Shown here: in pieces, positions 34,431 through 44,733 of the stretch
How the letters are laid out: the number at the start of each line of letters is the position of its first letter
Position numbering within the stretch: the first letter of the stretch is position 1
DNA from: Scylla paramamosain
Lineage: Eukaryota > Arthropoda > Malacostraca > Decapoda > Portunidae
NCBI RefSeq assembly: GCF_035594125.1
Contig: NC_087191.1
Location: 1,117,001 to 1,181,000 of the forward strand
Reading direction: 5' to 3'
DNA: 64,000 nucleotides
Notes under the pieces: model-generated
Told to the model about the DNA's origin: nothing
Databases searched by the model: none
The model's input: only the letters and a program-made list of their open reading frames with translations
Position numbers and translations under genes: made by a program

Positions 34431-34973
34431 GGTCTGTCTGTCCATTCGTTCATCCTATCCAAATCTGCCTGCAAGGCGATGGCATCCGATTAATTAGGTT
34501 AGAATTGGATGCCATCGCCTTGCAGGCAAATTTGGATAGGATAAACGAATGGACAGACAGATGGGAAATGCAGTTTAATATCACAAATGCATTGTACTTC
34601 GAGTAGGTAGAGGAAACCCACACAGTAGATACACAACAAACAACGAAGCTCTGGTAGGTTCAGGATACGAAAAAGATTTAATAGTTATAGTTAGCTCTAA
34701 GAAAGCAATCCAGAGAAACCAGAAACAGGCCAAATAGGGTATTAGGATTAATTTTTAGGAGTGTTAAAAGTGGAAGTCCCAAAGTAAAGTTATATTTGGC
34801 GTTGATCAGACCTCATCTAGATTACGCTATGCAATTCTGGTCCCCATATTACAGGAAGGATATAGGTCTATTAAAATCAGTACAACAGGGAATCAATAAA
34901 AGGATACAGGGGATGAAGAGTATTTCCTTACGAAGCAAGATTGGAGCTGTTAAATTTACATTCTTTAGAGAGA
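34431..34973 (+). mobile_element. CR1-like fragment with 5' fold-back, left part
   Basis: A 56-base arm (34432-34487) is the reverse complement of 34508-34563 with about two mismatches, so the 5' end is a hairpin equivalent to that at 32203-32330. It then runs colinear with CR1 (LIRPHLDYAMQFWSPYYRKD near 34800-34860) until 34973, where a full-length CR1 on the opposite strand interrupts it. It resumes at 39127. Confidence 0.87.
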
Positions 34974-35062
34974 ACATAAGAACATAAGAACATAAGAAAT
35001 AAGGGAAGCTGCAAGAAGCGACCAGGCTTACACGTGGCAGTCCCTGTATGAAACACTCCTAC

Positions 35063-36643
35063 CTATTTCCATCTGTTATCCCCATCCATAAACTTGTCTA
35101 ATCTTCTCTTAAAGCTCTCTAGTGTCCTAGCACTAACTACATGATTACTGAGTCCGTTCCACTCATGTACCACTCTATTTGAGAACCAATTTTTTCCTAT
35201 CTCCTTCCTAAACCTAAATTTTTCAAGCTTGAACCCGTTATTTCTTGTTCTACCCTGGTTGCTGATCCTAAGAATTTTGCTTACATCTCCCTTGTTATAA
35301 CCCTTATAGCACTTAAAGACTTCTATCAGGTCCCCTCTTAACCTACGTCTCTCTAGAGAATGTAAATTTAACCGCTTCAACCTCGCTTCGTAAGGAATAC
35401 TCCTCATCCCCTGTATCCTTTTAGTCATTCTCCTCTGTACTGATTCTAATAGACCTATATCTTTCCTGTAATGTGGGGACCAGAACTGCACAGCGTAGTC
35501 TAGATGAGGTCTGACCAGCGCCAAGTATAACTTTAATATTACTTCCGGCCTTCTACTTTTAACACTCCTAAAAATGAATCCTACTACCCTATTTGCCTTG
35601 TTTCTGGCTTCTATGCATTGTTTCCCTAGACGGAGTTCAGAGCTAACTATAACTCCTAAATCTTTCTCGTACCCTGTACCTACCAGAGTTTGGGTGTTTA
35701 ATGTGTACCTATTGTGTGGGTTTCCTCTACCTACGCTAAGCACTATGCATTTATTGATATTAAATTGCATTTGCCATCTATCCGTCCATTCATTCATTCT
35801 ATCTAGGTCTGTCTGCAAGGCGATGGCATCCGCTTCTGACCTAATTAATCTACCTATCTTTGTGTCATCCGCAAATTTACTAACATCGCTACTAATTCCA
35901 CTATCCAAGTCATTGATATATATTAGAAATAACATTGGCCCTAATACTGATCCCTGTGGCACCCCACTAATGACATGACCCCACTCGGATTTCGAGCCGT
36001 TTATTAGCACTCTCTGTCGCCTGTTACCAAGCCATGACCCTATCCAACCTAACACCTTCCCATCTATCCCGTGCGCCCTAACCTTTCTCAGGAGCCTTTG
36101 ATGGGGCACCTTGTCGAATGCTTTACTAAAGTCCAGATATAAGATATCATAACTATCACCATTATCTACTGCCTCGTACACCTTACTGTAAAAACTTAAC
36201 AAGTTTGTCAGGCAAGACTTCCCATTCGTGAAGCCATGCTGTGACTGATTTATCAAGTTATGTTTGTCTAAATGTTCCCTAATGTTCCTGGCTATTATTG
36301 ACTCTAACATTTTCCCTACAACTGAAGTTAAGCTGACAGGTCTATAATTAGACGCTAAAGTTTTATCCCCTTTCTTAAAGATGGGTACTACATTAGCCTG
36401 CCTCCACATTACTGGTACCTCACCCGACTCCAGTGATTTCCTAAAGACAGAAACTAACGGCTCACAAATAATCTTTTTACATTCCTTCAGTACTCTGGGA
36501 TATATTTCATCAGGTCCTGGTGACTTGAACTTTTTTAGCCTATCTATCTCCTGCTCCACTATCTCCCTAGTTATGGAAATATCCGTCAGCTTCTCATACT
36601 CATCTGCTCTAAACACCTGTTCACTATCTGGCATATCCTGCAT
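35063..36643 (-). pseudogene. CR1 ORF2, reverse transcriptase part
   Basis: A continuous 526-codon frame from a Met that is not the true start. It carries FKSPGPDEIYPRVLKE (39-54), VVPIFKKGDK and NYRPVSLTSVVGKMLE (99-114), LDFSKAFDKVPH (catalytic Asp171), SGVPQGSVLGP (226-236) and FADDTKIG (Asp259, Asp260), then the thumb (LVRPHLDYAVQFWSPHYRKD) and the end FMDGDNRWK. All catalytic residues are intact. The upstream part of ORF2 lies in other frames (36742-36966 and 37145-38056), so the polyprotein is broken by about two frameshifts. FADD with an octamer tail and an esterase ORF1 points to the CR1 clade. Confidence 0.9.
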
Positions 36644-36741
36644 GTTTTCCTGAGTGAAGACAGTTAAAAAATAATCATTCAGAAGTTTACTAATCTCCTC
36701 CCCAGAACTAACCAGCTCCCCATCTGCTGCCTTTAATGGAC

Positions 36742-36966
36742 CTACAGTATCCTTATTTTTCGTCCTGTATACCTGATAAAATCCCTGGGGTCCGTCTTCG
36801 CCTGGCTGGCTACCTTTAATTCATAATTGTCCTTAGCTTTCCTCGTTAACTTCCTGACTGTTCTAACTAATTCATTATACTGTGTCCTTAAAACTTCCTC
36901 ACCTGCCCTTAATCTCTTATATATACTTCTCTTACGCCCTATATTATGCTTTAACCTAGCAGTCAT
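36742..36966 (-). pseudogene. CR1 ORF2, linker between endonuclease and RT
   Basis: It reads KHNIGRKRSIYKRLRAGEEV and ELVRTVRKLTRKAKDNYELK, then DPRDFIRY. This basic helical linker is conserved in the + strand copy (10555-10740). It is out of frame with the endonuclease before it and the reverse transcriptase after it. Confidence 0.8.
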
Positions 36967-37144
36967 CCATTTAGGGTCATTTTTTTGTGATCTTATTGTT
37001 TTATACGGGATATTTGCTAACTGACCTGTATGAACTTTACGAAATATTTATACAATTCATCTACATTTACTTCACCTAATCCCCTCATCTCGTTCCCTAC
37101 CATCCTCTCCCCTCCCTCATCAACTCGCCTCGACCTTACCTCTC

Positions 37145-38056
37145 TCATTTCAGCATGACCTGACATTCCAACATACACCTATCTCCCCCCTTCCTCTTTC
37201 CTCCTCCCTTCTGGAGCCTCACCTCACCTCCCTCATCCTGCCTTATCTCTCTGAACTCCGTCCCTGACCTGACCTCACCCTGCATCCTTTGCCAGTCCAC
37301 TCCTTGGAGGTACCTTTTTAATTCTTCAAAATCTGCTCTCCTAAAGTCAGGTATTTTACTAGTGTTTTTATTTCTAACAGTTTCTTCCCATTCTAGATTG
37401 TACCTAATTTCCCTATGGTCACTGTTACCTAGCTGTCCTCCAACCTCTACCTGTGTGACTGCTTCCTCCCTGTTAGTAGGAATTAAATCTAGAATATTAT
37501 TCCCCCTTGTGGGTTCTACGACTACCTGTTTTAAAAAATTATCCTGAATTACCTTAAGGAATTCCTCTGCTTCCTTGTTACCCACAATCAGACTCCAGTC
37601 GATATTCCTAAAATTAAAATCTCCTACCACACATACCTGACTGTACCTGCCTGCTCTATTTAATTCCTGCCACAGTGAGGTGTTAATTTCCTCTGTACTG
37701 GTCGGTGGTCTGTAAACTACCCCTAGTACTACTGACTGCGATCCTTCTTTAATATCTACCCATATCGACTCTGCTTTGCTATCTGTTTTAATTCTATTGT
37801 TCATACAGCACTGTAATGTGTCCCTAACGTATAACGCGACACCTCCTCCTCTCCTGTTTTCTCTATCTTTATAGAACATTGTATACCCATCTATCTTAAC
37901 CTCTGGATTAAATACTTTTCCTGACATATCTAACGAAGTTTCAGTTAAAGCAATGATATCAAATTTCTCTACACTCGCTATTCCTCTAAGCAAGTCTATT
38001 TTATTCAGAATACTACTACAATTTGTGTAGTAAACACTTAAGCTATTTCTCACCAT
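37145..38056 (-). pseudogene. CR1 ORF2, endonuclease part
   Basis: A 303-codon open stretch with the endonuclease motifs in order: LTETSLD (Glu39), RRGGGVALYVRD (68-79), VVYRPP (113-118), VGDFNFRNIDW (GDFN at 145-148), DLIPTN (usually DLILTN; Pro replaces Leu) and GNSDH (SDH at 212-214). The catalytic Glu, Asp, Asn and His positions are kept. The enzyme would nick target DNA to prime reverse transcription. The C-terminal 80 residues drift out of the conserved frame near 37230. Confidence 0.88.
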
Positions 38057-38132
38057 CCCTAAGCTAGCTTCCTTTCTAGATTTAACTAATTTGCCCCTCG
38101 CCTTCTCCTCACAGCCCCTTCTTCCCTCCCGA

Positions 38133-39050
38133 CTAACGAAAAAAGTGCTGGAGTGCAGTTACCTCCCGCTCGAGTGTTTCGGCCAAAACACGAACACCCT
38201 GGCGTGACAAATGCACTCCATCCCTGGCGTACAAGGTGTCCCTGCCATAGAAAAGGTCCCAGTTGTCGATGAACGTCCATCCATTACTCCTACTATGATT
38301 CGCGAGCCTGCGATTCACTGTAATAGCCCTGGACAGCCACTCAGCACCAACTCCCCTCCTCGGCAAGACACCACATACCACGGGGATCCCACCCTTGTCC
38401 CTAATCCTGTCCAAAGCCTGTCGAAACCTCCTGATAAGCTCTTCACTCCTGACCTTACCAAGGTCATTCCCTCCCGCACTGAGAAAAACAATGGGCTTGG
38501 TCCCATCTTTTTCCAAGCACGTGTCTAGCCTATCAGCTACCTTCCCTATCCCGGCCCCCGGCAAACACACCCTCGACCTACGCTTCCTATCCCTAGCACA
38601 GAACGCACTATCCAAGTGCCTAACCTGACTATCACCAAACACAAGCACTCTACCTTGGGGCAGGGTAACTGCATCTGCCCCCTCCTTCTTGCCTCCTCCA
38701 GCCCTGTCCACCTCCTTCTCCTTCCCCTCCTCCAGCACATTGAAGGGATTCTTCGTCTCCACGGAAGGTGCCCTGAGCACCTTCACCCTCTTGGCTCCCC
38801 TGCACACAACCGACCACTGCTCCTCCGTCGCCTTACTAGGTAAGGTGACAGTGGGGCACGACCCTCCCACAGGTGCTGAGATCCTCTCATAGAACTCAGC
38901 CTGCAGGTCTGAGATCCTCTCACGAAACTCAGCCTGCACCTCCGAGATCCTTCGATGGAACTCAGCCTCCACCTCTAAGACCTTCGCAACGAAGGCCTCG
39001 AGAACAGGAGAACTAACACAACCTGTCGACTCAGCAACACAAGGCGCCAT
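38133..39050 (-). CDS. CR1 ORF1 protein with an SGNH/GDSL esterase-like domain
   Basis: A 305-residue frame starting at ATGGCGCCTTGTG, the same start as in the + strand copy. Residues 26-58 are three 11-residue repeats of a helical, probably coiled-coil type (EVEAEFHRRIS, EVQAEFRERIS, DLQAEFYERIS). Residues 135-300 are an SGNH hydrolase: FGDSQ (Ser141), GAGIGK, SAGGND (Asn195, Asp196) and DGVHLS (Asp277, His280), the Ser, Asn and Asp-x-x-His blocks of the family. CR1-group ORF1 proteins are known to carry such an esterase. Its role in retrotransposition is not settled; RNA-protein particle or membrane association has been suggested. The frame is complete here. Confidence 0.88.
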   Translation of the reverse strand: MAPCVAESTGCVSSPVLEAFVAKVLEVEAEFHRRISEVQAEFRERISDLQAEFYERISAPVGGSCPTVTLPSKATEEQWSVVCRGAKRVKVLRAPSVETKNPFNVLEEGKEKEVDRAGGGKKEGADAVTLPQGRVLVFGDSQVRHLDSAFCARDRKRRSRVCLPGAGIGKVADRLDTCLEKDGTKPIVFLSAGGNDLGKVRSEELIRRFRQALDRIRDKGGIPVVCGVLPRRGVGAEWLSRAITVNRRLANHSRSNGWTFIDNWDLFYGRDTLYARDGVHLSRQGVRVLAETLEREVTALQHFFR

Positions 39051-39126
39051 GTCTACACTAGCCAGCTATATTAGCGTCAGGTCACTGCTCACTAAACACG
39101 TCCGTTCACTAGGAACCCTGACCTGA

Positions 39127-39480
39127 GAGACATAGGCTAAAACCTGAGAGGAACTGATAGAAATACCTAAGTGGTATAAGGGTTGCAAATGGGATGTAAG
39201 CAAAATTCTTAGGATCAGTAACTAGGATAGAACAAGAAATACCGTGTTCAAACTTGAAAAGTTTTTGTTAAAAAAAGAGATAGGAAGGAATTGGTTCTCA
39301 AATAGAGTGGTAGATAAATGGAATGGACTCAGTAATCAAGTTGTTAGTGCTGAGTCATTAGGGGGCTTTAAGACATCCATTAGACAGACTTATGGATGGG
39401 GATGACAGGTAGGTATGTTTCATACAGGGACTGCCATGTAAAGGCCTGATGGCTATTTGCAGTTTCCCTTATTTCTTATA
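39127..39480 (+). mobile_element. CR1-like fragment, right part of the interrupted copy
   Basis: It continues the element ending at 34973: GACATAGGCT, AAAATTCTTAGGATCAGTAAC, NWFSNRVVDKWNGLSNQ-like codons (39280-39345), GGACTGCCATGT (39429) and a short TTATTTCTTATATCTTA tail. It is followed at once by I/Jockey sequence (TTTCTGTCTGCGG), as at 33113. Confidence 0.87.
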
Positions 39481-39692
39481 TCTTATTTCTGTCTGCGGCT
39501 CTGCTATCCATAATAAGAAATTACTACCAGATTATGAGTCTCGTGCATCATTCTTGAAACACTTTTCCACATATTCTGACTCCGTCTCTGTATTTAGGGA
39601 CGGTTCAAAATCCGAAGATGGAGTCGGATTCTGTGGAGGCGGTAGCCTCCCGGGTGTTGCCTCCATTTTTTATGGCAGAACTGTTAGCCATT
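39481..39692 (+). pseudogene. I/Jockey-like RNase H start, fragment
   Basis: Frames give SAALLSIIRN-like residues, YESRASFLKHFSTYSDSVSV and FRDGSKSEDGVGFCGG, where the D of the RNase H FTDGS block is kept though Thr is Arg. GSLPGVASIFY follows. The fragment stops at the LTR edge (39693). Confidence 0.78.
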
Positions 39693-40324
39693 TGTTACGA
39701 CCATAATTAAGTCCCTTCAACAAGCTGCCGCACCTGGACTAGCTTCACTGAGTTACCTCTTATGTGGACTCAGTGCATGGCTGAAACACGAGTGTACATG
39801 GTTCCTTATGACTCCTGCTCCATTATCACAACAGTTGCAACTCCAGGTCACACTAATTTGAGATCGCCAGTCTGTTTTGCCTTCCCACAGATAAGGGAAA
39901 TACTCAAACAACACTTAACACCCACAGCTGCAGAAGAATCTACAACCACGTCTAAGAAAAACAATTAACAAACACTAACATGCATATGATCGAGGTATAA
40001 TACCCTATTGGGATTCCACCCACCGTGACAGTCCTCCCACTGCCCAACAGAGTATTATAGTCTCAAACCGTTTACTGTCTCCTGGGCGTCAGGCGTTGTC
40101 AGGACCTGGGAAGGGAGTAAAGTTTACTACATGGCTGTACTGCATCAGCTCACAGTAGCATTTAAGACAAACTTGGTTATCAACAAAAGACACAAGAAAC
40201 TACTACGAAATGAAAAAGTGTCCACGAACATATAGGAGGGTTGGTCACTGCCCACTGCGCACAAAACTCGGCACATGCATACACGCATCGGAGCAATCAC
40301 TTCCCTGGGTATAGTGAGTGGTAT

Positions 40325-41815
40325 TTTTTTTTTTTTTATGTAGGAAGGACACTGGCCAAGGGCAACAAAAATCTAATAAAAAAAATGCCCACTAAAATGC
40401 CAGTCCCATAAAAGGGTCAAAGCAGTGGTCAAAAATTGGTGGATAAGTGTCTTGAAACCTCCCTCTTGAAGGAATTCAAGTCTTAGGAAGGTGGAAATAC
40501 AGAAGCAGGCAGTGAGTTCCAGAGTTTACCAGAGAAAGGGATGAATGACTGAGAATACTGGTTAACTCTTGCGTTAGAGAGGTGGACAGAATAGGGGTGA
40601 GAGAAAGAAGTAAGTCTTGTGCAGTGAGGCCGCGGAAGGAGGGGAGGCATGCAGTTAGCAAGATCAGAAGAGCAGTTAGTATGAAAATAGCGGTAGAAGA
40701 CAGCTAGATATGCAACATTGCGGCGGTGAGAGAGAGGCTGAAGACAGTCAGTTAGAGGAGAAGAGTTGATGAGACGAAAAGCTTTTGATTCCACCCTGTC
40801 TAGAAGAGAAGTATTAGTGAAACCCCCCCCAGACATGTGAAGCATACTCCATACATGGACGGATAAGGCCCTTGTACAGAGTTAGCAGCTGGGGGGATGA
40901 GAAAAACTGGCGGAGACGTCTCAGAACACCTAACTTCATAGAAGCTGTTTTAGCTAGAGATGAGATGTGAAGTTTCCAGTTCAGATTATAAGTAAAGGAC
41001 AGACCGAGGATGTTCAGTATAGAAGAGGGGGACAGTTGAGTGTCATTGAAGAAGAGGGGATAGTTGTCTGGAAGGTTGTGTCGAGTTGATAGATGGAGGA
41101 ATTGAGTTTTTGAGGCATTGAACAATACCAAGTTTGCTCTGCCCCAATCAGAAATTTTAGAAAGATCAGAAGTCATGCGTTCTGTGGCTTCCCTGCGTGA
41201 TATGTTTACCTCCTGAAGGGTTGGACATCTATGAAAAGACGTGGAAAAGTGCAGGGTGGTATCATCAGCGTAGGAGTGGATAGGACAAGAAGTTTGGTTA
41301 GATCATTAATGAATAATAAGAAGAGAGTGGGTGACAGGACAGAACCCTGAGGAACACCACTGTTAATAGATTTAGGAGAAGAACATTGACCGTCTACCAC
41401 AGCAGCAATAAAACGGTCAGAAAGGAAACTTGAGATGAAGTTACAGAGAGAAGGATAGAAACCGTAGGAGCGTAGTTTGGAAATCAAAGCTTTGTGCCAG
41501 ACTCTATCAAAATCTTTTGATATGTCCAAGGCAACAGCAAAAGTTTCACCAAAATCTCTAAAAGAGGATGACCAAGACTCAGTAAGGAAAGCCAGAAGAT
41601 CACCAGTAGAGCGGCCTTGACGGAACCCATACTGGCGATCAGATGGAAGGTTGTGAAGTGATAGATGTTTAAGAATCTTCCTGTTGAGGATAGATTCAAA
41701 AACTTTAGATAGGCAGGAAATTAAAGCAATAGGACGGTAGTTTGAGGGATTAGAACGGTCACCCTTTTTAGGAACAGGTTGAATGTAGGCAAACTTCCAG
41801 CAAGAAGGAAAGGTA
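40325..41815 (-). mobile_element. Jockey-like LINE family 2, copy 2, 5'-truncated
   Basis: It is flanked by the direct repeat GGTAT (40320-40324 and 41816-41820). Removing the element and one repeat restores the LTR sequence found at 30590-30610, so the insertion is well defined. The 3' signature GACACTGGCCAAGGGCAAC lies at 40348. It contains reverse transcriptase and the C-terminal region only. Confidence 0.9.
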
Positions 41816-41826
41816 GGTATACACAA
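40460..41826 (-). pseudogene. Family-2 reverse transcriptase and C-terminal region
   Basis: The frame at 41826-41210 has AYIQPVPKKGDRSNPSNYRP, ALDISKDFDRVWHKALISKL (catalytic Asp kept; SKAFD changed to SKDFD), NSGVPQGSVLSPTLFLLFIN, then a frameshift before the ADDTTLHFS block. After a further shift it continues with TSDLSKISDWGRANLVLFNA and [16 protein letters not shown] (41176-41050), LIRPCMEYASHVWGG, and the tail CMPPLLPRPHCTRLTSFSHP and NSLPASVFPPS. There is no RNase H. I place the family in the broad Jockey group on its GVPQGSVLSP and ADDTT motifs. Confidence 0.85.
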
Positions 41827-41913
41827 CTATGCTTCCTGGTAGACTTGTATGGAGACTCTTGTTATTTCTAAGTAGGCCAGGGGCGTACGGACTGACTTAC
41901 GTTTCTTGAGGCA

Positions 41914-42085
41914 ACTAACCCGGCTACCTAGTATCCCTCTTTAAATGATAAATGTTAGAGCACATCTCAGTACGTCTGCTCCTTCCAGCTACTGGGTAGT
42001 GACTGCCATGGGAAAGTGCTCCAACTGCCTTCCCACGCTGCTCCTAAGGAGGAGGTACAAGGAAAGAGGTGGGGGAGGGGGTTGC

Positions 42086-42086
<1 letters not shown>
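41914..42086. other. Unassigned stretch
   Basis: No gene recognised between the LTR edge and the CA microsatellite. Confidence 0.4.
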
Positions 42087-42154
<68 letters not shown>

Positions 42155-42272
42155 GCTCCTTGTGCGGTTTCTACTTGAATAAAACACTTTACTTTAAAAA
42201 ATTCTTCAGAACAAAGAGGGTTAGATGAATACTAATAGTTTACCAGTGGTTTCCTCGTTTATGACGTCATCT

Positions 42273-42307
<35 letters not shown>

Positions 42308-42325
42308 TAGTAATAGTAGTATATT
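42087..42325. repeat. (CA)n, (AGC)n and (AGT)n simple repeats
   Basis: CA tract at 42087-42152 and an AGC/AGT block at 42275-42325. Confidence 0.95.
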
Positions 42326-42830
42326 GACAAAAAAGCTATATAAATTTTGGCCAACTTAAATAGAAAAATATAATATCATTTAGTGGGCTATGTAAATTAA
42401 CCATTATAGTAAAAAAAAATAAAAATAAATAAATAAAATAAAATAAAAAAAAAAAAAAAATAATAATACCAATAAAAACTGACTATCGCTTATGAGCCGC
42501 AAAATACGTAGAAAAATAAAAGTTCAACATTTATAGAAAAAATTAAAAGCTATAAAGAACTACAAAACTATAAAACGATAAAGGCTATATATATGAGTTA
42601 TATATGAGAAAACGCTAAAATAGAAACCTAATAAAAAATACTAATACATAATACATCCCAACAGAAAACATATGCATGCTAAAATTAGTTGTATATAACA
42701 AGTCACCAAAATAGAAAACGCTAAAATTAGTTGTATATAACAAGTCACCAAAATGGAAAACTGACATGACTTACTTTCATTCTACTAAATTAGTTATATA
42801 TTTCAAGGGCAGCATATACATAATTGAATA
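42326..42830. other. AT-rich unassigned stretch
   Basis: A short direct repeat, AAAATTAGTTGTATATAACAA, lies near 42680 and 42724. Nothing else is recognised. Confidence 0.45.
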
Positions 42831-43798
42831 ATTCCTCCAAGCAAGTTTCTTCACATCACCACCCCGCCTCTGTATTGACCTCTTGAAACGTTCTTGTAGA
42901 CATTAAATCCTGGAACCTTTAAGTTGAAATATTTCCTTGCCTCAAGAATCCATACTATATCATACTGTAAAATAAACGAGTATATTCTGCTCCTGCAGCT
43001 TATCCTCAAGTCCAGCGACATTCCATGAACACAGATTTATGTTATGGGGTGGGGTGAGACTAGAAAAAAAAAAGGGTGAAAACCTGTCTCTTACCATCCC
43101 ATCTCTCAGCAGCACCCGGTCTTTCCAGTCATATTTAATGTTTATTCCCACGTTTTCTGGCTTCTCCTTCTCCTCTCTTTCTTTCTTTCTAAGATGTGCA
43201 GTTTCTTTTCTAATAGCAGGATGAATATCTTTCTTAATATATACTCTTGACAGTGATTCGTTTGCTGCCTTCAGATACTTGGCCATTTTAAGGATGCTGT
43301 CTCTGCTTCTGGTCGTTTACAGTAACGTGGATCGGGCGCATGTTCCTTTTGTTTGGTTTCCTTAGACGCTTCATTATCCAACCGCTTCGATCATTTGCTT
43401 CAGTAGATCCCGCTGCTTTTATCACATTCCCAATCTTGTCCTCGCCCGTCCTGCCGAGCTCGTCAGCAGCATCTGGCACTCCAGTCACGATGAGACGTTG
43501 GTTACGATCTCTACTGTCCAGTGCCTCCAAGAATAGTTGCTACTAGTGAATGATTTTGTACGCATCATCCAGCTTCTCAGAGAGGCATGTCACCTGCTAC
43601 TTCAGTGTTGTCAGCTGATTCAGTGATTGCTTTATGCTCTGTATCTCAGCCAGTAAAACAGAGTTTGAGGGTTCATCATTTCGACTTTCATTAAGAAATG
43701 TAGCCAGTGCTTGCTACAATTGTGCATTCTTTAGTTTTTCTATGTCGCCTGCAGCTAATGAGACATTGACATTTTTAAGGTCAGGTGAGTCTGCCATT
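42831..43798 (-). pseudogene. L1-like LINE: ORF1 and start of the endonuclease
   Basis: From an ATG at 43798 the frame reads MADSPDLKNVNVSLAAGDIE, then a helical N-terminal part interrupted by four TAG codons, then RDRNQRLIVTGVPDAADELG, PIHVTVND, a one-base shift, LKMAKYLKAANESLSRVYIK, and KYDWKDRVLLRDGMVRDRFS. Coiled coil, RRM-like domain and a basic C-terminal domain in that order match L1-type ORF1 proteins, which coat the element RNA. Close behind comes INLCSWNVAGLEDKL, the start of an endonuclease, and RKYFNLKVPGFNVYKNVSRG (42940-42880); the rest is lost. Confidence 0.7.
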
Positions 43799-44237
43799 CT
43801 GTTGTGTTCGAGCTTTCGAACTTTCGAACCGGGTCGCAGGGAAGGGTTAGCTAACCATCCCAAAATATTTCGGGTTAGTTTGACTAAGTTCAAAAAACAT
43901 TAGCGTCACCACTTTTAACCTTACCAAGTTCTAGCAACTCTTACACATCTTTTTAGACCAACAATGGTCTGCATGTTCTTAAGAGCGTTGAAACGGGGAA
44001 AATATGAGGAGCTGGCCAGCACACTATTTTGGTCTGAGCGCGCCCTCTACCTCCACTCTACACTACACTTGTGATCGCCTTCGGCACCACAAAATAGATA
44101 GCAGTGTCTGCCCGCCGTGCATTTGCCCTTCATGTGGAAGGGGCTTATATGTGGAAGTGAGGATATTTGTTTCTTGTTGCAATAAAGGGTTGCTTTACTT
44201 TGTGGTCACAAAAAAACTGCCCCCTGTGCGGGTAGCC

Positions 44238-44239
<2 letters not shown>
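43799..44239. other. Unassigned stretch
   Basis: Probably the 5' untranslated region of the L1-like element near 43799-43900. Beyond that nothing is recognised. Confidence 0.35.

Positions 44240-44306
<67 letters not shown>
44240..44306. repeat. (GT)n microsatellite
   Basis: A perfect GT tract. Confidence 0.97.
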
Positions 44307-44308
<2 letters not shown>

Positions 44309-44509
44309 TATTTATTTTAGACCATTTTTCTGTGGCGGCCATTGACCGTTAAAAATGGTTCGTGTGGAGCCAGCCTCAGGCCCTTTTTACCCCGTCCCCT
44401 ATTTTTTTTTTTTTTAACAAACGTTTGGGATGGAGGGGAAAATATAATGAAGATGAATAAAGAAGGCCTTATTTATGAAGTAGGAAAATGCCTAGCAATT
44501 TGGTTCTCT

Positions 44510-44733
44510 TTGGTTCTCAAATAGAGTGGTAGATGAGTGGAACGGACTCAGTAATCATGTAGTTAGTGCCAGGACACTAGAGAGCTTTAAGAGAAGATTA
44601 GACAAGTTTATGGATGGGGATAACAGATGGAAATAGGTAGGAGTGTTTCATACAGGGACTGCCACGTGTAAGCCTGGTCGCTTCTTGCAGCTTCCCTTAT
44701 TTCTTATGTTCTTATGTTCTTATGTTCTTAATT
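44510..44733 (+). mobile_element. 5'-truncated CR1-like LINE, 3' end only
   Basis: It starts TTGGTTCTCAAATAGAGTGG and matches the end of ORF2 (NGLSNHVVSARTLESFKRRL, FMDGDNRWK) plus the 3' region. It ends in three clear TTATGTTC octamers (44704-44731). It is the closest of the short copies to the full-length element at 34974-39126. Confidence 0.92.

Larger units (their letters stand above)
34974..39126 (-). mobile_element. Full-length CR1-like LINE inserted into another CR1 copy
   Basis: A 4.15-kb element with an octamer tail (TTATGTTC)n at 34974-35005, reverse transcriptase, linker, endonuclease and ORF1, and a 5' end at 39126 (TCAGGTCAGGGTTC on the - strand). The flanks are CTTTAGAGAGA (left) and GAGAGACATAGG (right), which together restore the uninterrupted sequence seen in the related copy at 32750-32769. 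The duplication is 4-6 bp of GA. It is younger than the host copy. Its frames are nearly open, with a few frameshifts in ORF2. Confidence 0.92.
39693..41913 (-). mobile_element. Solo LTR (- orientation) interrupted by a LINE
   Basis: Homologous to the LTR at 30484-31044 but inverted. The 3' end (39693; TGGTCGTAACA on the - strand) and the 5' part (41820-41913; GTACGCCCCTGGCC and AGTTGTGTATAC on the - strand) are separated by a family-2 LINE at 40325-41815. Relative to the other LTR it carries about 150 extra bases near its 3' end. No primer-binding site or gag follows it, so it is solo or a rearranged half. Confidence 0.72.

Noticed and set aside
35574..38892. + strand frames within the full-length CR1
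   Set aside because: They are antisense shadows of ORF1, endonuclease and reverse transcriptase, which have clear motifs on the - strand.
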